Shown: one piece after another, positions 27,232 through 36,138 of the stretch
Position numbering within the stretch: the stretch's first letter is position 1
Layout of the letters: each line of letters begins with the position of its first letter
Assembly: GCF_001676705.1 (NCBI RefSeq)
Contig: NZ_CP016170.1
Location: forward strand, 620,001-684,000
DNA: 64,000 nucleotides
Direction: 5' to 3'
Origin: Bordetella bronchialis
Lineage (GTDB): Bacteria; Pseudomonadota; Gammaproteobacteria; Burkholderiales; Burkholderiaceae_B
Translations under genes and position numbers: made by a program
Notes under the pieces: generated by a model
What the model saw: only the letters and a program-made list of their open reading frames with translations
The model's database searches: none
Told to the model about the DNA's origin: nothing

Positions 27232-28175
27232 TCGCCCGACCGCACGCTGTCCAGGAACGCCTGCTCGAAAAGCGCCAGCGCCGGATCCCGGTTCGATGAC
27301 TGGCGCCGTATCAGGCAAACCTGCATGGGCACGACGTCCAGCGGCAGGTCCAGGATGCGCACCAGTCCGAGTTCCTGGTGCATGGCGGCCGCGCGGCGCG
27401 GGGCGACGGTGAACAGATCCGATTGCGCCACGATGGCCAGGTTCTGGATGTAGGTCGACGTCTCGACCACCGGTTCCGGTGGCTGCACGCCATGCCGCAG
27501 GAAGGTCTCGGCCAGCGCGCCGCGAACCGCCGAATCGGGACGCTGCATGACCCACTCCCGGCGCGCCAGGTCCTGGTAGCCGATGTCGCGCTGCCCGGCC
27601 GCCGGGTTATGCGGGCCAACGACGATGCAGATCTCCTCCCGGTACAGATTGACGAAGGACAGTTGGCTGGCCGCATGGGCCAGGGCGCTGCTGGCGTTGG
27701 GCAGGCGGCCGATCACGCAGTCCAGTTCGCCGGCGATCAGCATGTCCAGGAGTTGGCGCGCGGTGCTTTCGTGCGTGCGGATGGCGCAGCCGCCCGCCTG
27801 GCGAAACAGGTCTATCGCCTTGGGCAGATAGGCGATGAAGGCCTGCGGCACGACGCCGACCCGCAGCAGCGCCGATCGCCCCGAGGCCACGCGGCCGATC
27901 ACGGACGACAGTTCGTCGAATTCATTCAGGATCGTGCGTATCCGCCCCAGCAGGGCGTGGGTCTGTTCGGTCGGCGTCACGCCCTGGCGGCTGCGCGTGA
28001 ACAAAGGAATGCCGACCAATCCTTCCAAGTCGTTGAGCATGGCGGTGGCGGCCGGCTGGCTGATGTTGAGCCGTTGGGCTGCCTTGTGGATGGTGCCTTG
28101 CTCGATCAGCGATTCGACCAGCAGCAGATGCCGGAATTTCAGGTGCGAGAGCGCCATGGGGGAGTGCGGCGACAT
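27192..28175 (-). CDS. LysR-family transcriptional regulator
   Basis: 327 residues from the ATG at 28175; an alternative Met at 28157 would remove six residues. The N-terminal winged helix-turn-helix reads LSHLKFRHLLLVESL, then IHKAAQRLNISQPAATAML. A periplasmic-binding-protein-like effector domain follows from about residue 95. It is divergent from the TctC-type receptor gene at 28386 with 210 bp between them, the classic arrangement for a LysR regulator controlling its neighbour and itself. The stop lies inside the end of the Fic gene on the opposite strand. Confidence 0.92.
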   Translation of the reverse strand: MSPHSPMALSHLKFRHLLLVESLIEQGTIHKAAQRLNISQPAATAMLNDLEGLVGIPLFTRSRQGVTPTEQTHALLGRIRTILNEFDELSSVIGRVASGRSALLRVGVVPQAFIAYLPKAIDLFRQAGGCAIRTHESTARQLLDMLIAGELDCVIGRLPNASSALAHAASQLSFVNLYREEICIVVGPHNPAAGQRDIGYQDLARREWVMQRPDSAVRGALAETFLRHGVQPPEPVVETSTYIQNLAIVAQSDLFTVAPRRAAAMHQELGLVRILDLPLDVVPMQVCLIRRQSSNRDPALALFEQAFLDSVRSGDQGAPVPSDSTSS

Positions 28176-28266
28176 AGAGCTGATCCCGTGGAAAAGCCGG
28201 CCCTTGGCGGGCCGTGGCAAAAATCCGCGCGCTGCGATGGGAGCACCGTGCAGGAAACGCTTGATC

Positions 28267-28307
28267 CGTGATAACCAAACCGTATCACGAAATCGGTTTT
28301 TTCGATT
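28267..28307. promoter_or_regulatory. candidate LysR operator dyads
   Basis: Two inverted repeats lie in the divergent region: CGTGATA (28267-28273) with TATCACG (28283-28289), and AATCG (28291-28295) with CGATT (28303-28307). Their position between the LysR gene and the receptor gene fits recognition and activation sites. The assignment is by position and symmetry only. Confidence 0.45.
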
Positions 28308-28385
28308 ATGTCCTTTCACGCTACCGTCGATAGACTGCTTTCCACAGACCAAACGCGCCTTGCAGGGCGCAAATGAGCAAGGGGA

Positions 28386-29378
28386 ATGGCTTTGAAGACG
28401 CAGCGTTGGAGATTCCTGGGCGCGGCGATGGCCGGGTCCGTGGCCCTGTGGCTGGCGGCCCCGGGCGCCGCGCAGGCGGCCTGGCCCTCGGACCAGCCCA
28501 TCCGCATCATCGTCCCGCAAGCGGCCGGCGGCACCAACGACACGGCGGCGCGGCTGGTCGCGGTCGAGCTGGGCAAGGCCTTGAACCAAAGCGTGGTGGT
28601 CGAAAACCGCCCCGGCGCATCGGGCGCCATCGGCATGCAGGCAGCGGTGCAGTCGCGTCCCGACGGCTATACGCTTGCCATCGCCTCTGACACGGCGACC
28701 ATCCTGAACGCGGTGCGCAGCGATATGCCATGGCAGTTCAAGCGGGACCTGACGGGCGTGTCGATGATCGCCGACCAGCCCATCGTCGTCGCGGCGTCCG
28801 CGCGGAGCCCGTACAAGACGCTGGCCGACCTGATCGCCGCCGCCAAGGAGAAGCCGGGCGCCATCGCCTTCGGTACCTCGGGGCTTGGCACGTCGCAGCA
28901 GGTCGCCGGCGAGTGGCTGGCACGCGAGGCTGGCGTGCAGCTGACGCACGTTCCCTACAAGGGCGGCGGCCAGGCCATTACGGACCTGGTGGGCAACCAG
29001 GTGCCGGCTGCCGTGCTGGGCCTGGCGCCCGTCATCGGCCAGTATCGCACCGGCAACGTGCGCATCCTGGCGGTCACATCGGACAAGCGCAAGGCCGAAG
29101 TGCCCGATGTGCCGACGTTGCGCGAGCTGGGTTATCAGGACATCGTGCTGACGCAGTGGGTGGGCCTGGTGGCGCCCAAGCGCACGCCGCCGGAGATCGT
29201 GCAACGGTTGTCCGATGAAGTGGCCAAAATCCTGGCCCAGCCCGACATAGTGAAAAAGCTGACGGAAAGCGGCCTGGATGCGCGTCCCATGCCGGCGGGG
29301 CAGTTCGATGCCTTCCTGGGCCGCACCATAGACCAATGGCAGCACTTGATCACCACGCTTTCATTGCGGCTGGATTGA
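28386..29378 (+). CDS. Bug/TctC-family periplasmic solute-binding receptor
   Basis: 330 residues, with AAGGGG just before the ATG. The signal peptide has a charged start, a hydrophobic core and an AAQAAWP cleavage region near residue 31. The mature protein starts WPSDQPIRIIVPQAAGGTND, with VENRPGASG and HVPYKGGG segments typical of TctC/Bug receptors. These bind carboxylates or aromatic acids in the periplasm and are greatly expanded in Bordetella and relatives. No tctA/tctB permease genes are adjacent, which is common for this family. The arylsulfatase follows 99 bp later, so both may serve uptake and breakdown of one compound under the LysR regulator. Confidence 0.92.
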   Translation: MALKTQRWRFLGAAMAGSVALWLAAPGAAQAAWPSDQPIRIIVPQAAGGTNDTAARLVAVELGKALNQSVVVENRPGASGAIGMQAAVQSRPDGYTLAIASDTATILNAVRSDMPWQFKRDLTGVSMIADQPIVVAASARSPYKTLADLIAAAKEKPGAIAFGTSGLGTSQQVAGEWLAREAGVQLTHVPYKGGGQAITDLVGNQVPAAVLGLAPVIGQYRTGNVRILAVTSDKRKAEVPDVPTLRELGYQDIVLTQWVGLVAPKRTPPEIVQRLSDEVAKILAQPDIVKKLTESGLDARPMPAGQFDAFLGRTIDQWQHLITTLSLRLD

Positions 29379-29477
29379 TACGCGCCGCCGGGGTTCCTAT
29401 CGCCCCGGAAAAATGCCGGCACCACCAATCCATGATGCGCACCGCGAATCATTCATGAAGCACAAGGCAGGACATAC

Positions 29478-30854
29478 GTGAAGCAAACCACGCAGGGCCG
29501 GCAGGCGCCCAACATCATCCTGATACTGGCCGACAACCTTGGCTGGGGCGAACTGGGCTGTTATGGCGGTGGCGCATTGCGCGGCGCGCCCACGCCGCGC
29601 ATCGACGAACTGGCCACCCAGGGCACGCGCTTCCTGAACTTCAATGTGGAAAGCGATTGCGTGCCGACGCGGTCGGCCTTGATGACGGGCCGCCATCCCG
29701 TCCGCACGGGCGCCTTGCAATCGGTGCCCGCCGGCCTGCCGCAGGGCATCGTGCCCTGGGAGCGCACGGTGGCCGAAGTGCTGTCCGATGCGGGCTATGC
29801 CACGGCGATGTACGGCAAATGGCATCTGGGCGACAAGGAAGGCCGGTATCCCAAGGACAAGGGATTCGACGAGTGGTACGGCATCCCGCGCACGACGAAC
29901 GAGAGCATGTTCATGGACGCGGTAGGCTTCGACCCGGAGGTCGTCGAGCCCCCCTACGTGATGGAGGGCCGCAAGGGACAGCCCGCCGAAAAGCGCGAGC
30001 TCTATGACCTGGAAATGCGCCGCCGCATCGACGCGGAACTGACGCGGCGCAGCTGCGATTTCATCGGCCGCCATGCGGGCCGGCGGCCGTATTTCCTGTA
30101 CGTGCCGCTGACGCAGCTGCACTTTCCCACCATCCCGCACCGCGACTTCGAAGGGCGCACGCGCAAGGGCGATTTCGCCGATTCGCTGGTGGAGATGGAT
30201 GCCCGCGTGGGGCAGATCCTGGACCAGGTGCGCGCCACGGGCACCGAGGACGATACGGTGTTCATCTTCGCCAGCGACAACGGTCCCGAGTACCGGCGGC
30301 CCTGGCGCGGTAGCGCGGGGATGTGGACGGGCACCTATCACACGGCCATGGAAGGCGCGCTGCGCGTGCCGCTCATCGTGCGCTGGCCGGGACGCGTGCC
30401 GGCCGGGCGGGTCACCAATGAAATCGTCCACGTGGTCGATCTTTTTCCCACGCTGGCCCGTATCGCCGGCGCCGCCGTCCCCACGGACCGCGTGCTGGAC
30501 GGCATCGACCAACTGGACTTCCTGCTGGGCGATAAAGAGCAATCCAACCGGGAAGGCTTCGTCTATTACATCAAGACCGAGCTGCGCGCCGCCAAATGGC
30601 GGGACTGGAAGATGCATTTCGTCTGGGAAGTCGAGCCCAACGCCGGCGCGAATCATCTGGAGACGCCATACGTCTTCAATATCGTGCAGGACCCCAAGGA
30701 AGAGAGCGACGTGAATACGACGCAGGGCTGGGTGCGCGGCCCCATACGGCGCATGGTGCAGGCCTTCCAGCAGTCCCTGGCGGACAACCCTCCCATCCCG
30801 CCGGGCGCCCCGGACGACTTCGTGCCGCCGCCGGCGCGGCGCGACAAGGGCTGA
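29478..30854 (+). CDS. type I arylsulfatase
   Basis: 458 residues from a GTG start at 29478, which has AAGGCAGGA upstream; a nearby ATG is out of frame. The sulfatase signature is CVPTR with Cys61 the residue expected to be converted to formylglycine, followed by SALMTGR. Other conserved parts are LADNLGWGELG near the start (the second metal aspartate is replaced by Asn20), GKWHLGD near 113-119 and ASDNGPEY. There is no signal peptide, so it is probably cytoplasmic. It should hydrolyse sulfate esters of an unknown substrate. No formylglycine-generating enzyme gene is seen in this window. Confidence 0.9.
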   Translation: MKQTTQGRQAPNIILILADNLGWGELGCYGGGALRGAPTPRIDELATQGTRFLNFNVESDCVPTRSALMTGRHPVRTGALQSVPAGLPQGIVPWERTVAEVLSDAGYATAMYGKWHLGDKEGRYPKDKGFDEWYGIPRTTNESMFMDAVGFDPEVVEPPYVMEGRKGQPAEKRELYDLEMRRRIDAELTRRSCDFIGRHAGRRPYFLYVPLTQLHFPTIPHRDFEGRTRKGDFADSLVEMDARVGQILDQVRATGTEDDTVFIFASDNGPEYRRPWRGSAGMWTGTYHTAMEGALRVPLIVRWPGRVPAGRVTNEIVHVVDLFPTLARIAGAAVPTDRVLDGIDQLDFLLGDKEQSNREGFVYYIKTELRAAKWRDWKMHFVWEVEPNAGANHLETPYVFNIVQDPKEESDVNTTQGWVRGPIRRMVQAFQQSLADNPPIPPGAPDDFVPPPARRDKG

Positions 30855-30866
30855 GCACTGCCGTGC

Positions 30867-30914
30867 CACACGCGCTGGCGCCCGCGCGCGGCAACGCCGC
30901 GGGGCCCGCGTGTG
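30867..30914. terminator. nested inverted repeats between convergent genes, possible bidirectional terminator
   Basis: CACACGCG (30867-30874) pairs with CGCGTGTG (30907-30914), and inside them CCCGCG (30881-30886) pairs with CGCGGG (30898-30903). It fills the 63-bp gap between the convergent sulfatase and MFS genes. There is no T-run on either side, so a classic intrinsic terminator is not certain. Confidence 0.35.
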
Positions 30915-30917
30915 CGC

Positions 30918-32120
30918 CTACGCCCGCGCGACGTCCCGCCCGGCCAGACGCCGCCGCGAGGCCAGCGCCACCATGGCGATGACCAGCGGCGGGAAGGCGA
31001 TCCAGCAAACCATGTCCCAGCCATAATTCGCCAGCACGCCGCCCGACGAGAACGAACCCAGCACCATGGTGCCGAACACCAGGAAGTCGTTGAAGGCCTG
31101 GACCTTGTTGCGTTCTTCGGGGCGATGGCATTCCAGCACCAGCGCCGATGCGCCGACGAAGCCGAAGTTCCAGCCCAGGCCCAGCAGGATCAGCGAGGTC
31201 CAGAAGTGGCCCACCGTCAGGCCAGCCAGCCCGGCGGCGGCCGCCGCCGCGGTCAGCAGCAAGCCGGCCATCACCACGCGGCCAGCGCCAAAGCGAGTGA
31301 TCAGGCGGCCGGTGAAAAAGCTGGGCCCGTACATGGCGATCACATGCCATTGCAGCCCCAGGTTGGAGGCTTCCTGCGGCAGGCCGCACAGCCGCATGGC
31401 CAGCGGCGCGGATGTCATCAGGAAGTTCATCAGCGTATAGCTGATGACGCCGCAGATGACGGCCACGATGAAGGCCGGCTGGCGGACGATCAGGCCCAGG
31501 GGCCGGCCGGCGGCCTTTTCGGCGGCGGTCGGGATGGGCAGCTTCACGCCCAGCAGGATGCCGGCGCTGACCAGGGCCACCAGGGCCTGGGCCAGGTAGG
31601 TGACCGCGAACATATGCGGCGGCCACAGATACATGGTGTGCGTGACCAGCTGCGGGCCCAGCACGCCCGCGACGATGCCCGCGGCCATCACCGTCGACAG
31701 GGCACGCGCCCGGTCGGGCGGCCCGACGCATTCGGCGGCGGCGAAGCGGAAGGTAAGCACGACCGCCGCGTAGGCGCCGCCGAACAGCATGGCGAAGCAG
31801 AATAGCCAGAAACTGCCCAGCATGATGGCCAGCGCGGAAAGCAGGCCTACCAGTACGCCGCAGGCCGTGCCCAGCAGGAAGCTGGCGCGACGCCCGTAGC
31901 GTTGCGCGACGGCGCCGGTCGGCAGCGTGGACAGCGCCATGCCGACGACGAACACGGAAATCGGCATGGTCGCCAGGGACTGCTCGGGCGCCAGGGTGTT
32001 GCCGATGACGGCCGCGGTGGCGTAGACGACGGTGGTATTGGCCCCGGCCAGCGCCTGGGCGACGGAAAGCCGGGCGACATTGCCCTGAGCGAGTGTGCTG
32101 CGCAAAACGGTGGTCCCCAT
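30918..32120 (-). CDS. MFS transporter
   Basis: 400 residues from the ATG at 32120 (MGTTVLRSTLAQGNVARLS); the open frame continues upstream, but without membrane or family character. About twelve hydrophobic segments are seen, with the MFS loop 2-3 motif in GAVAQRYGRRAS. It is a secondary transporter of the drug/metabolite efflux or uptake type with unknown substrate. It converges on the sulfatase gene, and the ~100 bp upstream of its start is AT-rich and probably contains its promoter. Confidence 0.85.
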   Translation of the reverse strand: MGTTVLRSTLAQGNVARLSVAQALAGANTTVVYATAAVIGNTLAPEQSLATMPISVFVVGMALSTLPTGAVAQRYGRRASFLLGTACGVLVGLLSALAIMLGSFWLFCFAMLFGGAYAAVVLTFRFAAAECVGPPDRARALSTVMAAGIVAGVLGPQLVTHTMYLWPPHMFAVTYLAQALVALVSAGILLGVKLPIPTAAEKAAGRPLGLIVRQPAFIVAVICGVISYTLMNFLMTSAPLAMRLCGLPQEASNLGLQWHVIAMYGPSFFTGRLITRFGAGRVVMAGLLLTAAAAAAGLAGLTVGHFWTSLILLGLGWNFGFVGASALVLECHRPEERNKVQAFNDFLVFGTMVLGSFSSGGVLANYGWDMVCWIAFPPLVIAMVALASRRRLAGRDVARA

Positions 32121-32226
32121 CCCTGGTGCCTGAGGCGGCCGGGCGGCTCCGTTCTGGCTGGCCGGTTTGCGCCCGGGTTGATATATGGCTACTCGGGACG
32201 ATACCTTATTTCCAATTCTTATATTG

Positions 32227-33813
32227 TTATAACCCCGATGGATTTGAGGCCATCGCCGCGCCCGCCTGGGATGCCGGGGCCGCCGCCTGCTGCAAGGGCG
32301 CATCGCCGCCGCCCACGGATTTGTATACCGCGACCAGCCGCATGAACAGCTGGTGATTGCTGTCGGCCAGGTCACGCCGCGCCTGCAGCCAGGTTCGCTG
32401 GGCATCGAGCTCGACCAGGAAGTCCGTCAGTCCGCGGCTATAGCGGGCGCGGGCCAGGTCGTAGGCCTCGCGGCTGGCGGCCTCTTTGGTGCGCAGGCGG
32501 GCATTGCGGCCGCGTTCGGCGTCATAGCCGGTGAGGGCGTCGTCGATCTCCTGCCACGCCTTCAACACCGTCTGCTGGTAGGCCACGGCGGCTTCCTGCT
32601 GCGCCAGCTCGCGCAGTACCACGGTGGCGCGGCGGCGGCCCATGTCGAAGATGGGCAGGGATAGCGATGGCCCCACGCTCCACGTGCGCGTGCTCCATTC
32701 GCCGAAGCGCCGGTCCTCATAAGATTCGAAGCCGAAGCTGGCGCCCAGGGTGATGCGGGGATACAGGTCGGCGACCGCGACGCCGATATCCGCCGTGGCC
32801 GCGTGCAGGCGGGCTTCCGCGGCGCGGATATCCGGGCGCCGCAGCGCTACCTGCGAGGGCAGGCCCAGCGAGAGATCGGGCAGGCGTCCCGGCAGGGCGG
32901 CCAACGGCATGGATGCGGGCGCGGCCAGGGTCCGGTTCAGATCCCCGGGGCGCGCGTCGAGCAGCAGGCCTATCTGGTTGACCAGGGCGGCCTCCTGGGC
33001 CTGCAAGGTGGGAATGCGCGCTTCCAGGTCCGCCAGCAGGCTGCGTTGGCGGCTGACATCGAGCTCGTCGATCAAGCCGCCGCGGGCGCGCGCCTGCAAC
33101 AGATCCAGGCTGTCGCGCGCCGCGGCCACATCCTGGTCCAGCAATGCACGCTGCTGCTGCGTCAACCGCAGCTCGAAGTAATCCCGCGCCAGTTCGCTGG
33201 CCACGGCAAGGCGCACGTCGTCCAGGAGCGCGGCGGCGTTGTCCACTTCGGCATCGGCCGACTCGATGGCGCGTCCCACCCGGCCCCACAGGTCCAGCTC
33301 CCAGGAGGCGTCGAAACCGCCCTGGTACAGGGTGAAGGGCGAGCTCAGCACCGAGACCAGTTCCTCGCGGTTGTCGGGCGCGACGGCGTTGGCCAGCCGC
33401 GTGCCGGCCGAATACTCGCTCTGGCGCTGGCGCGTCACGGCGCCGGTGGCGTCCACGGCGGGGCCGCGCTGCGCCGCGACGGTCACGCGGCGCATGCGGC
33501 TTTGCGCGAAGCGCAGGGCGGCGGTGCGCAGGTCCGGGCTGGCTTGCGCGGCGCGTTGCTGCAGCTGGTCCAGCACGGGATCGTCGAACAGGGTCCACCA
33601 CTGCGCCGGAGCGGGTGCCGTGGCCGGCGTCGCGCCGGCGTCGGCGGCAGGCTGGCCGCTGCGCCAGTCCTGCCAGGAATCGGGCGCGGGCGTGGCGGGC
33701 GCCTGGTAGTCGGGTCCCGCCGCGCAGCCGGCGAGCAGCGCGGCGGCCAGCGCGGCGGCCAGTGCGCCGGCCCGGCATGGCGGTGAAGACCGGGTAAGGA
33801 AGGAAGCGATCAT
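32227..33813 (-). CDS. efflux outer-membrane factor, NodT/OprM-type lipoprotein
   Basis: 528 residues from the ATG at 33813. A lipoprotein signal is clear: LLAGC with Cys30 as the lipidated residue, followed by GPDYQAP as in most NodT-family proteins. Two OEP (TolC-like) repeats follow, with the characteristic SWELDLWGRVGR and LRRPDIRAAEARLHAATADIG segments. It forms the outer-membrane channel of a tripartite exporter. It is the last gene of the efflux operon, 10 bp after the permease gene. Its C-terminal tail after GGGDAPLQQ is low-complexity. Confidence 0.95.
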   Translation of the reverse strand: MIASFLTRSSPPCRAGALAAALAAALLAGCAAGPDYQAPATPAPDSWQDWRSGQPAADAGATPATAPAPAQWWTLFDDPVLDQLQQRAAQASPDLRTAALRFAQSRMRRVTVAAQRGPAVDATGAVTRQRQSEYSAGTRLANAVAPDNREELVSVLSSPFTLYQGGFDASWELDLWGRVGRAIESADAEVDNAAALLDDVRLAVASELARDYFELRLTQQQRALLDQDVAAARDSLDLLQARARGGLIDELDVSRQRSLLADLEARIPTLQAQEAALVNQIGLLLDARPGDLNRTLAAPASMPLAALPGRLPDLSLGLPSQVALRRPDIRAAEARLHAATADIGVAVADLYPRITLGASFGFESYEDRRFGEWSTRTWSVGPSLSLPIFDMGRRRATVVLRELAQQEAAVAYQQTVLKAWQEIDDALTGYDAERGRNARLRTKEAASREAYDLARARYSRGLTDFLVELDAQRTWLQARRDLADSNHQLFMRLVAVYKSVGGGDAPLQQAAAPASQAGAAMASNPSGL

Positions 33814-33823
33814 GGCAAGGCTC

Positions 33824-34942
33824 TCATGCAAGGCGACGGCGGAACAGCCAGGCGGCCAGGGGCAGGGTGATGCCGGCGATGCCGGCAAAGGGCAGCAGGT
33901 CGCGCCAGACGGCCTCCAGGCCGGCCCCTTCCAGATACACGCTGCGCACGAGATCCACGGCGAAGCGCAGCGGATTGGCATACGTGGCGACCTGGAAGCC
34001 CTCCGGCATGTTGCGCACCGGCGTGGTCAGGCCGGACAGCAGCACCAGCGGCATCAGCAGCACGAAGTTGTAGAGCATCGCCTGCTGCATGGTGGCCGAC
34101 AGCGCGGAGATCGACAGGCCGACGCCGACGATGGCGACGGTAAACATCAGCACGCCCAGGGATAGAAGCAGCAGGCTGCCGGCCATGGGAATGTCGAACC
34201 AGAAGAGCGCGATCAGCAGCACCAGCCCGGACTGCACCAGGCCGATGAAGATCGACGGCAGGGCCTTGCCGAACATGATCATGATGGGCCGGTACGGCGT
34301 GACCAGCAGCTGGTCGAACGTGCCTTGTTCGCGTTCGCGCGCGACCGACAGCGCGGCCAGCGTCATGGTCTGCAGCATGCTCAGGGTGGCGATCAGCCCG
34401 GGCATGATGCTCCAGCGGGTCTCCAGGTTCGGGTTGTACCAGGCGCGCATCTGCACGCTGACCGGCGGCGGCGCGGCGCCCGGCCGGCTGGCGTTGTAGG
34501 CGGCCACGATGTCGCGTATCTGGCCGGCGGCCGTGCCGGCCGTGGTGGAATTGCGCCCGTCCAGGATCAGTTGCAGCGACGCGGTCCCGCCGGTCGCCAG
34601 CACCCGTTCGAAATCGTCGGCGAAGTGCAGCACCAGCAGCGCATCGCCGGCGTCGATGACGCCGGGGATTTCGTTGGACGAGCGCAGCGTGGCGACGCGC
34701 TCGAACACGCCGGTGCCGTCCAGCCGCGCCAGCAGCTCCGTGGAAGCCGCGCCGCGGCTCTGGTCCAGGACGGCATAGGGTACGTGGGTCAGGTCGAAGG
34801 TGGCGGCGTAGCCGAACAGCAGGCTTTGCAGGATCACGGGTACGACCAGGACCACGCGGCTGGCCGGGTCCTTCAGTACCGCCAGGAATTCCTTGCGGCA
34901 AAGATTACCCAGATGGCGCAGGAAGACGATGGGAGTGTGCAT
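33824..34942 (-). CDS. ABC-2 type permease, YbhR-like
   Basis: 372 residues from the ATG at 34942. One N-terminal membrane segment is followed by a large periplasmic domain (about residues 45-170), then five hydrophobic segments including the REREQGTFDQLLVTPYRP signature of ABC-2 permeases. It pairs with the permease encoded just upstream to form the membrane channel of the efflux pump. The pattern of two permeases, one double ATPase and one adaptor matches E. coli ybhGFSR. Substrate is unknown; drugs, or in the Ybh system cations such as Na+/Li+, have been suggested. Confidence 0.92.
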   Translation of the reverse strand: MHTPIVFLRHLGNLCRKEFLAVLKDPASRVVLVVPVILQSLLFGYAATFDLTHVPYAVLDQSRGAASTELLARLDGTGVFERVATLRSSNEIPGVIDAGDALLVLHFADDFERVLATGGTASLQLILDGRNSTTAGTAAGQIRDIVAAYNASRPGAAPPPVSVQMRAWYNPNLETRWSIMPGLIATLSMLQTMTLAALSVAREREQGTFDQLLVTPYRPIMIMFGKALPSIFIGLVQSGLVLLIALFWFDIPMAGSLLLLSLGVLMFTVAIVGVGLSISALSATMQQAMLYNFVLLMPLVLLSGLTTPVRNMPEGFQVATYANPLRFAVDLVRSVYLEGAGLEAVWRDLLPFAGIAGITLPLAAWLFRRRLA

Positions 34943-34971
34943 GATGTCGGGGTCCGGGCGCTCGCGGTCGG

Positions 34972-36138
34972 TCAGCGGTCCAGCGTCTTGCGGGTCAGCC
35001 GCCCCACCAGCAGGAGCAGGGCGACGGCATAGCCGGCCAGAATGGCGCAGTCCTTCAGGATCAGTGGCCAGTAGTCGCCGGCCAGGAATACGGTTTTGAC
35101 CAGCTCCATGAAATACGTGGCGGGCAATGCATGGCCGACGGCATTCACCACCGCCGGTACGTTGCGCAAGTCGAAGACGAAACCGGACAGCATGGTCGCC
35201 GGCATGAAGCTGGCCAGGATCGCCAGCTGGCTTGCCAGGAACTGATTGCGCGTCACGGCGGATATCAACAGCCCGATGCCCAGCGAGACCACCATGTAAA
35301 GCATGGAGCCGGCAAGCAGGGCGGCCATGGAGCCCTGCAGCGGTACCCGGAACAGGAACAGCGCCGCCAGCAGGCACAGCCCCAGCCCCATCAGCCCGAC
35401 GCAGAAATAAGGAATGATCTTGGCCAGCAGCACTTCCAGCGGCCGCACCGGCGTGACGAACAGCGCTTCCAGCGTGCCGCGCTCCCATTCGCGCGCCATG
35501 ACCAGCGCGGTCAGGAAGGTGCCGATCAGCGTCATGATCAGGACGATCAGGCCCGGGACCAGGTACCAGGTACTGTCGTTGGCGGCGTTGAACCACATGC
35601 GGTCCACCACCACGACGCTGCCGCCGTTGCCGGCCACGGCCACCGCGGCGCCGCGGTCGGCCTGCTTCTGGGTCCACAGCGCCACGGCACCCTGCAGATA
35701 GCCGGCCACGGTCAGGGCGCGGGTCGGATCGCTGCCCAGCACCAGGGTCTGCACGGCCGCGTTGCCCGCCGCCAGCCCCCGCGAGAAATCGCTGGGAATG
35801 CGCAGGACCGCGTCGGCCTCGCGCGCGATCATGGCGTCCTCCGCGACGCGATAGGAGGCGGCCGGCACGCAGGTCAGGTAAGGGGATAGCGCGATACTGG
35901 AGACCAGGTCGTGCGCCTGCGGCGAGGTATCTTCCATCACCACCAGCACGCGGGCGTTCTTCACGTCCAGCGACAGCCCGTAGCCGAAGATCAGGATCAG
36001 GGCGATGGGCAGCACCAGGCCGATCAGCATGTTGGCGCGGTTGCGGAACAGCTGCCGGACTTCCTTGCGCGTCAAAGAGGCGACGCGGCGCCAGAAACCT
36101 TTGCGGGAGGCGGAGTCCGCCGCGTATGGGACGGTCAT
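34972..36138 (-). CDS. ABC-2 type permease, YbhS-like
   Basis: 388 residues from the ATG at 36138, whose first base overlaps the stop of the ATPase gene (4-bp overlap). The N-terminus has a basic cytoplasmic part (LTRKEVRQLFRNR), a membrane helix, a large periplasmic domain, and five more membrane helices with the ABC-2 motif REWERGTLEALFVTPVRP. It is the partner of the permease encoded 29 bp downstream. Both have the same fold but are distinct sequences, consistent with a heterodimer. Confidence 0.92.
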   Translation of the reverse strand: MTVPYAADSASRKGFWRRVASLTRKEVRQLFRNRANMLIGLVLPIALILIFGYGLSLDVKNARVLVVMEDTSPQAHDLVSSIALSPYLTCVPAASYRVAEDAMIAREADAVLRIPSDFSRGLAAGNAAVQTLVLGSDPTRALTVAGYLQGAVALWTQKQADRGAAVAVAGNGGSVVVVDRMWFNAANDSTWYLVPGLIVLIMTLIGTFLTALVMAREWERGTLEALFVTPVRPLEVLLAKIIPYFCVGLMGLGLCLLAALFLFRVPLQGSMAALLAGSMLYMVVSLGIGLLISAVTRNQFLASQLAILASFMPATMLSGFVFDLRNVPAVVNAVGHALPATYFMELVKTVFLAGDYWPLILKDCAILAGYAVALLLLVGRLTRKTLDR

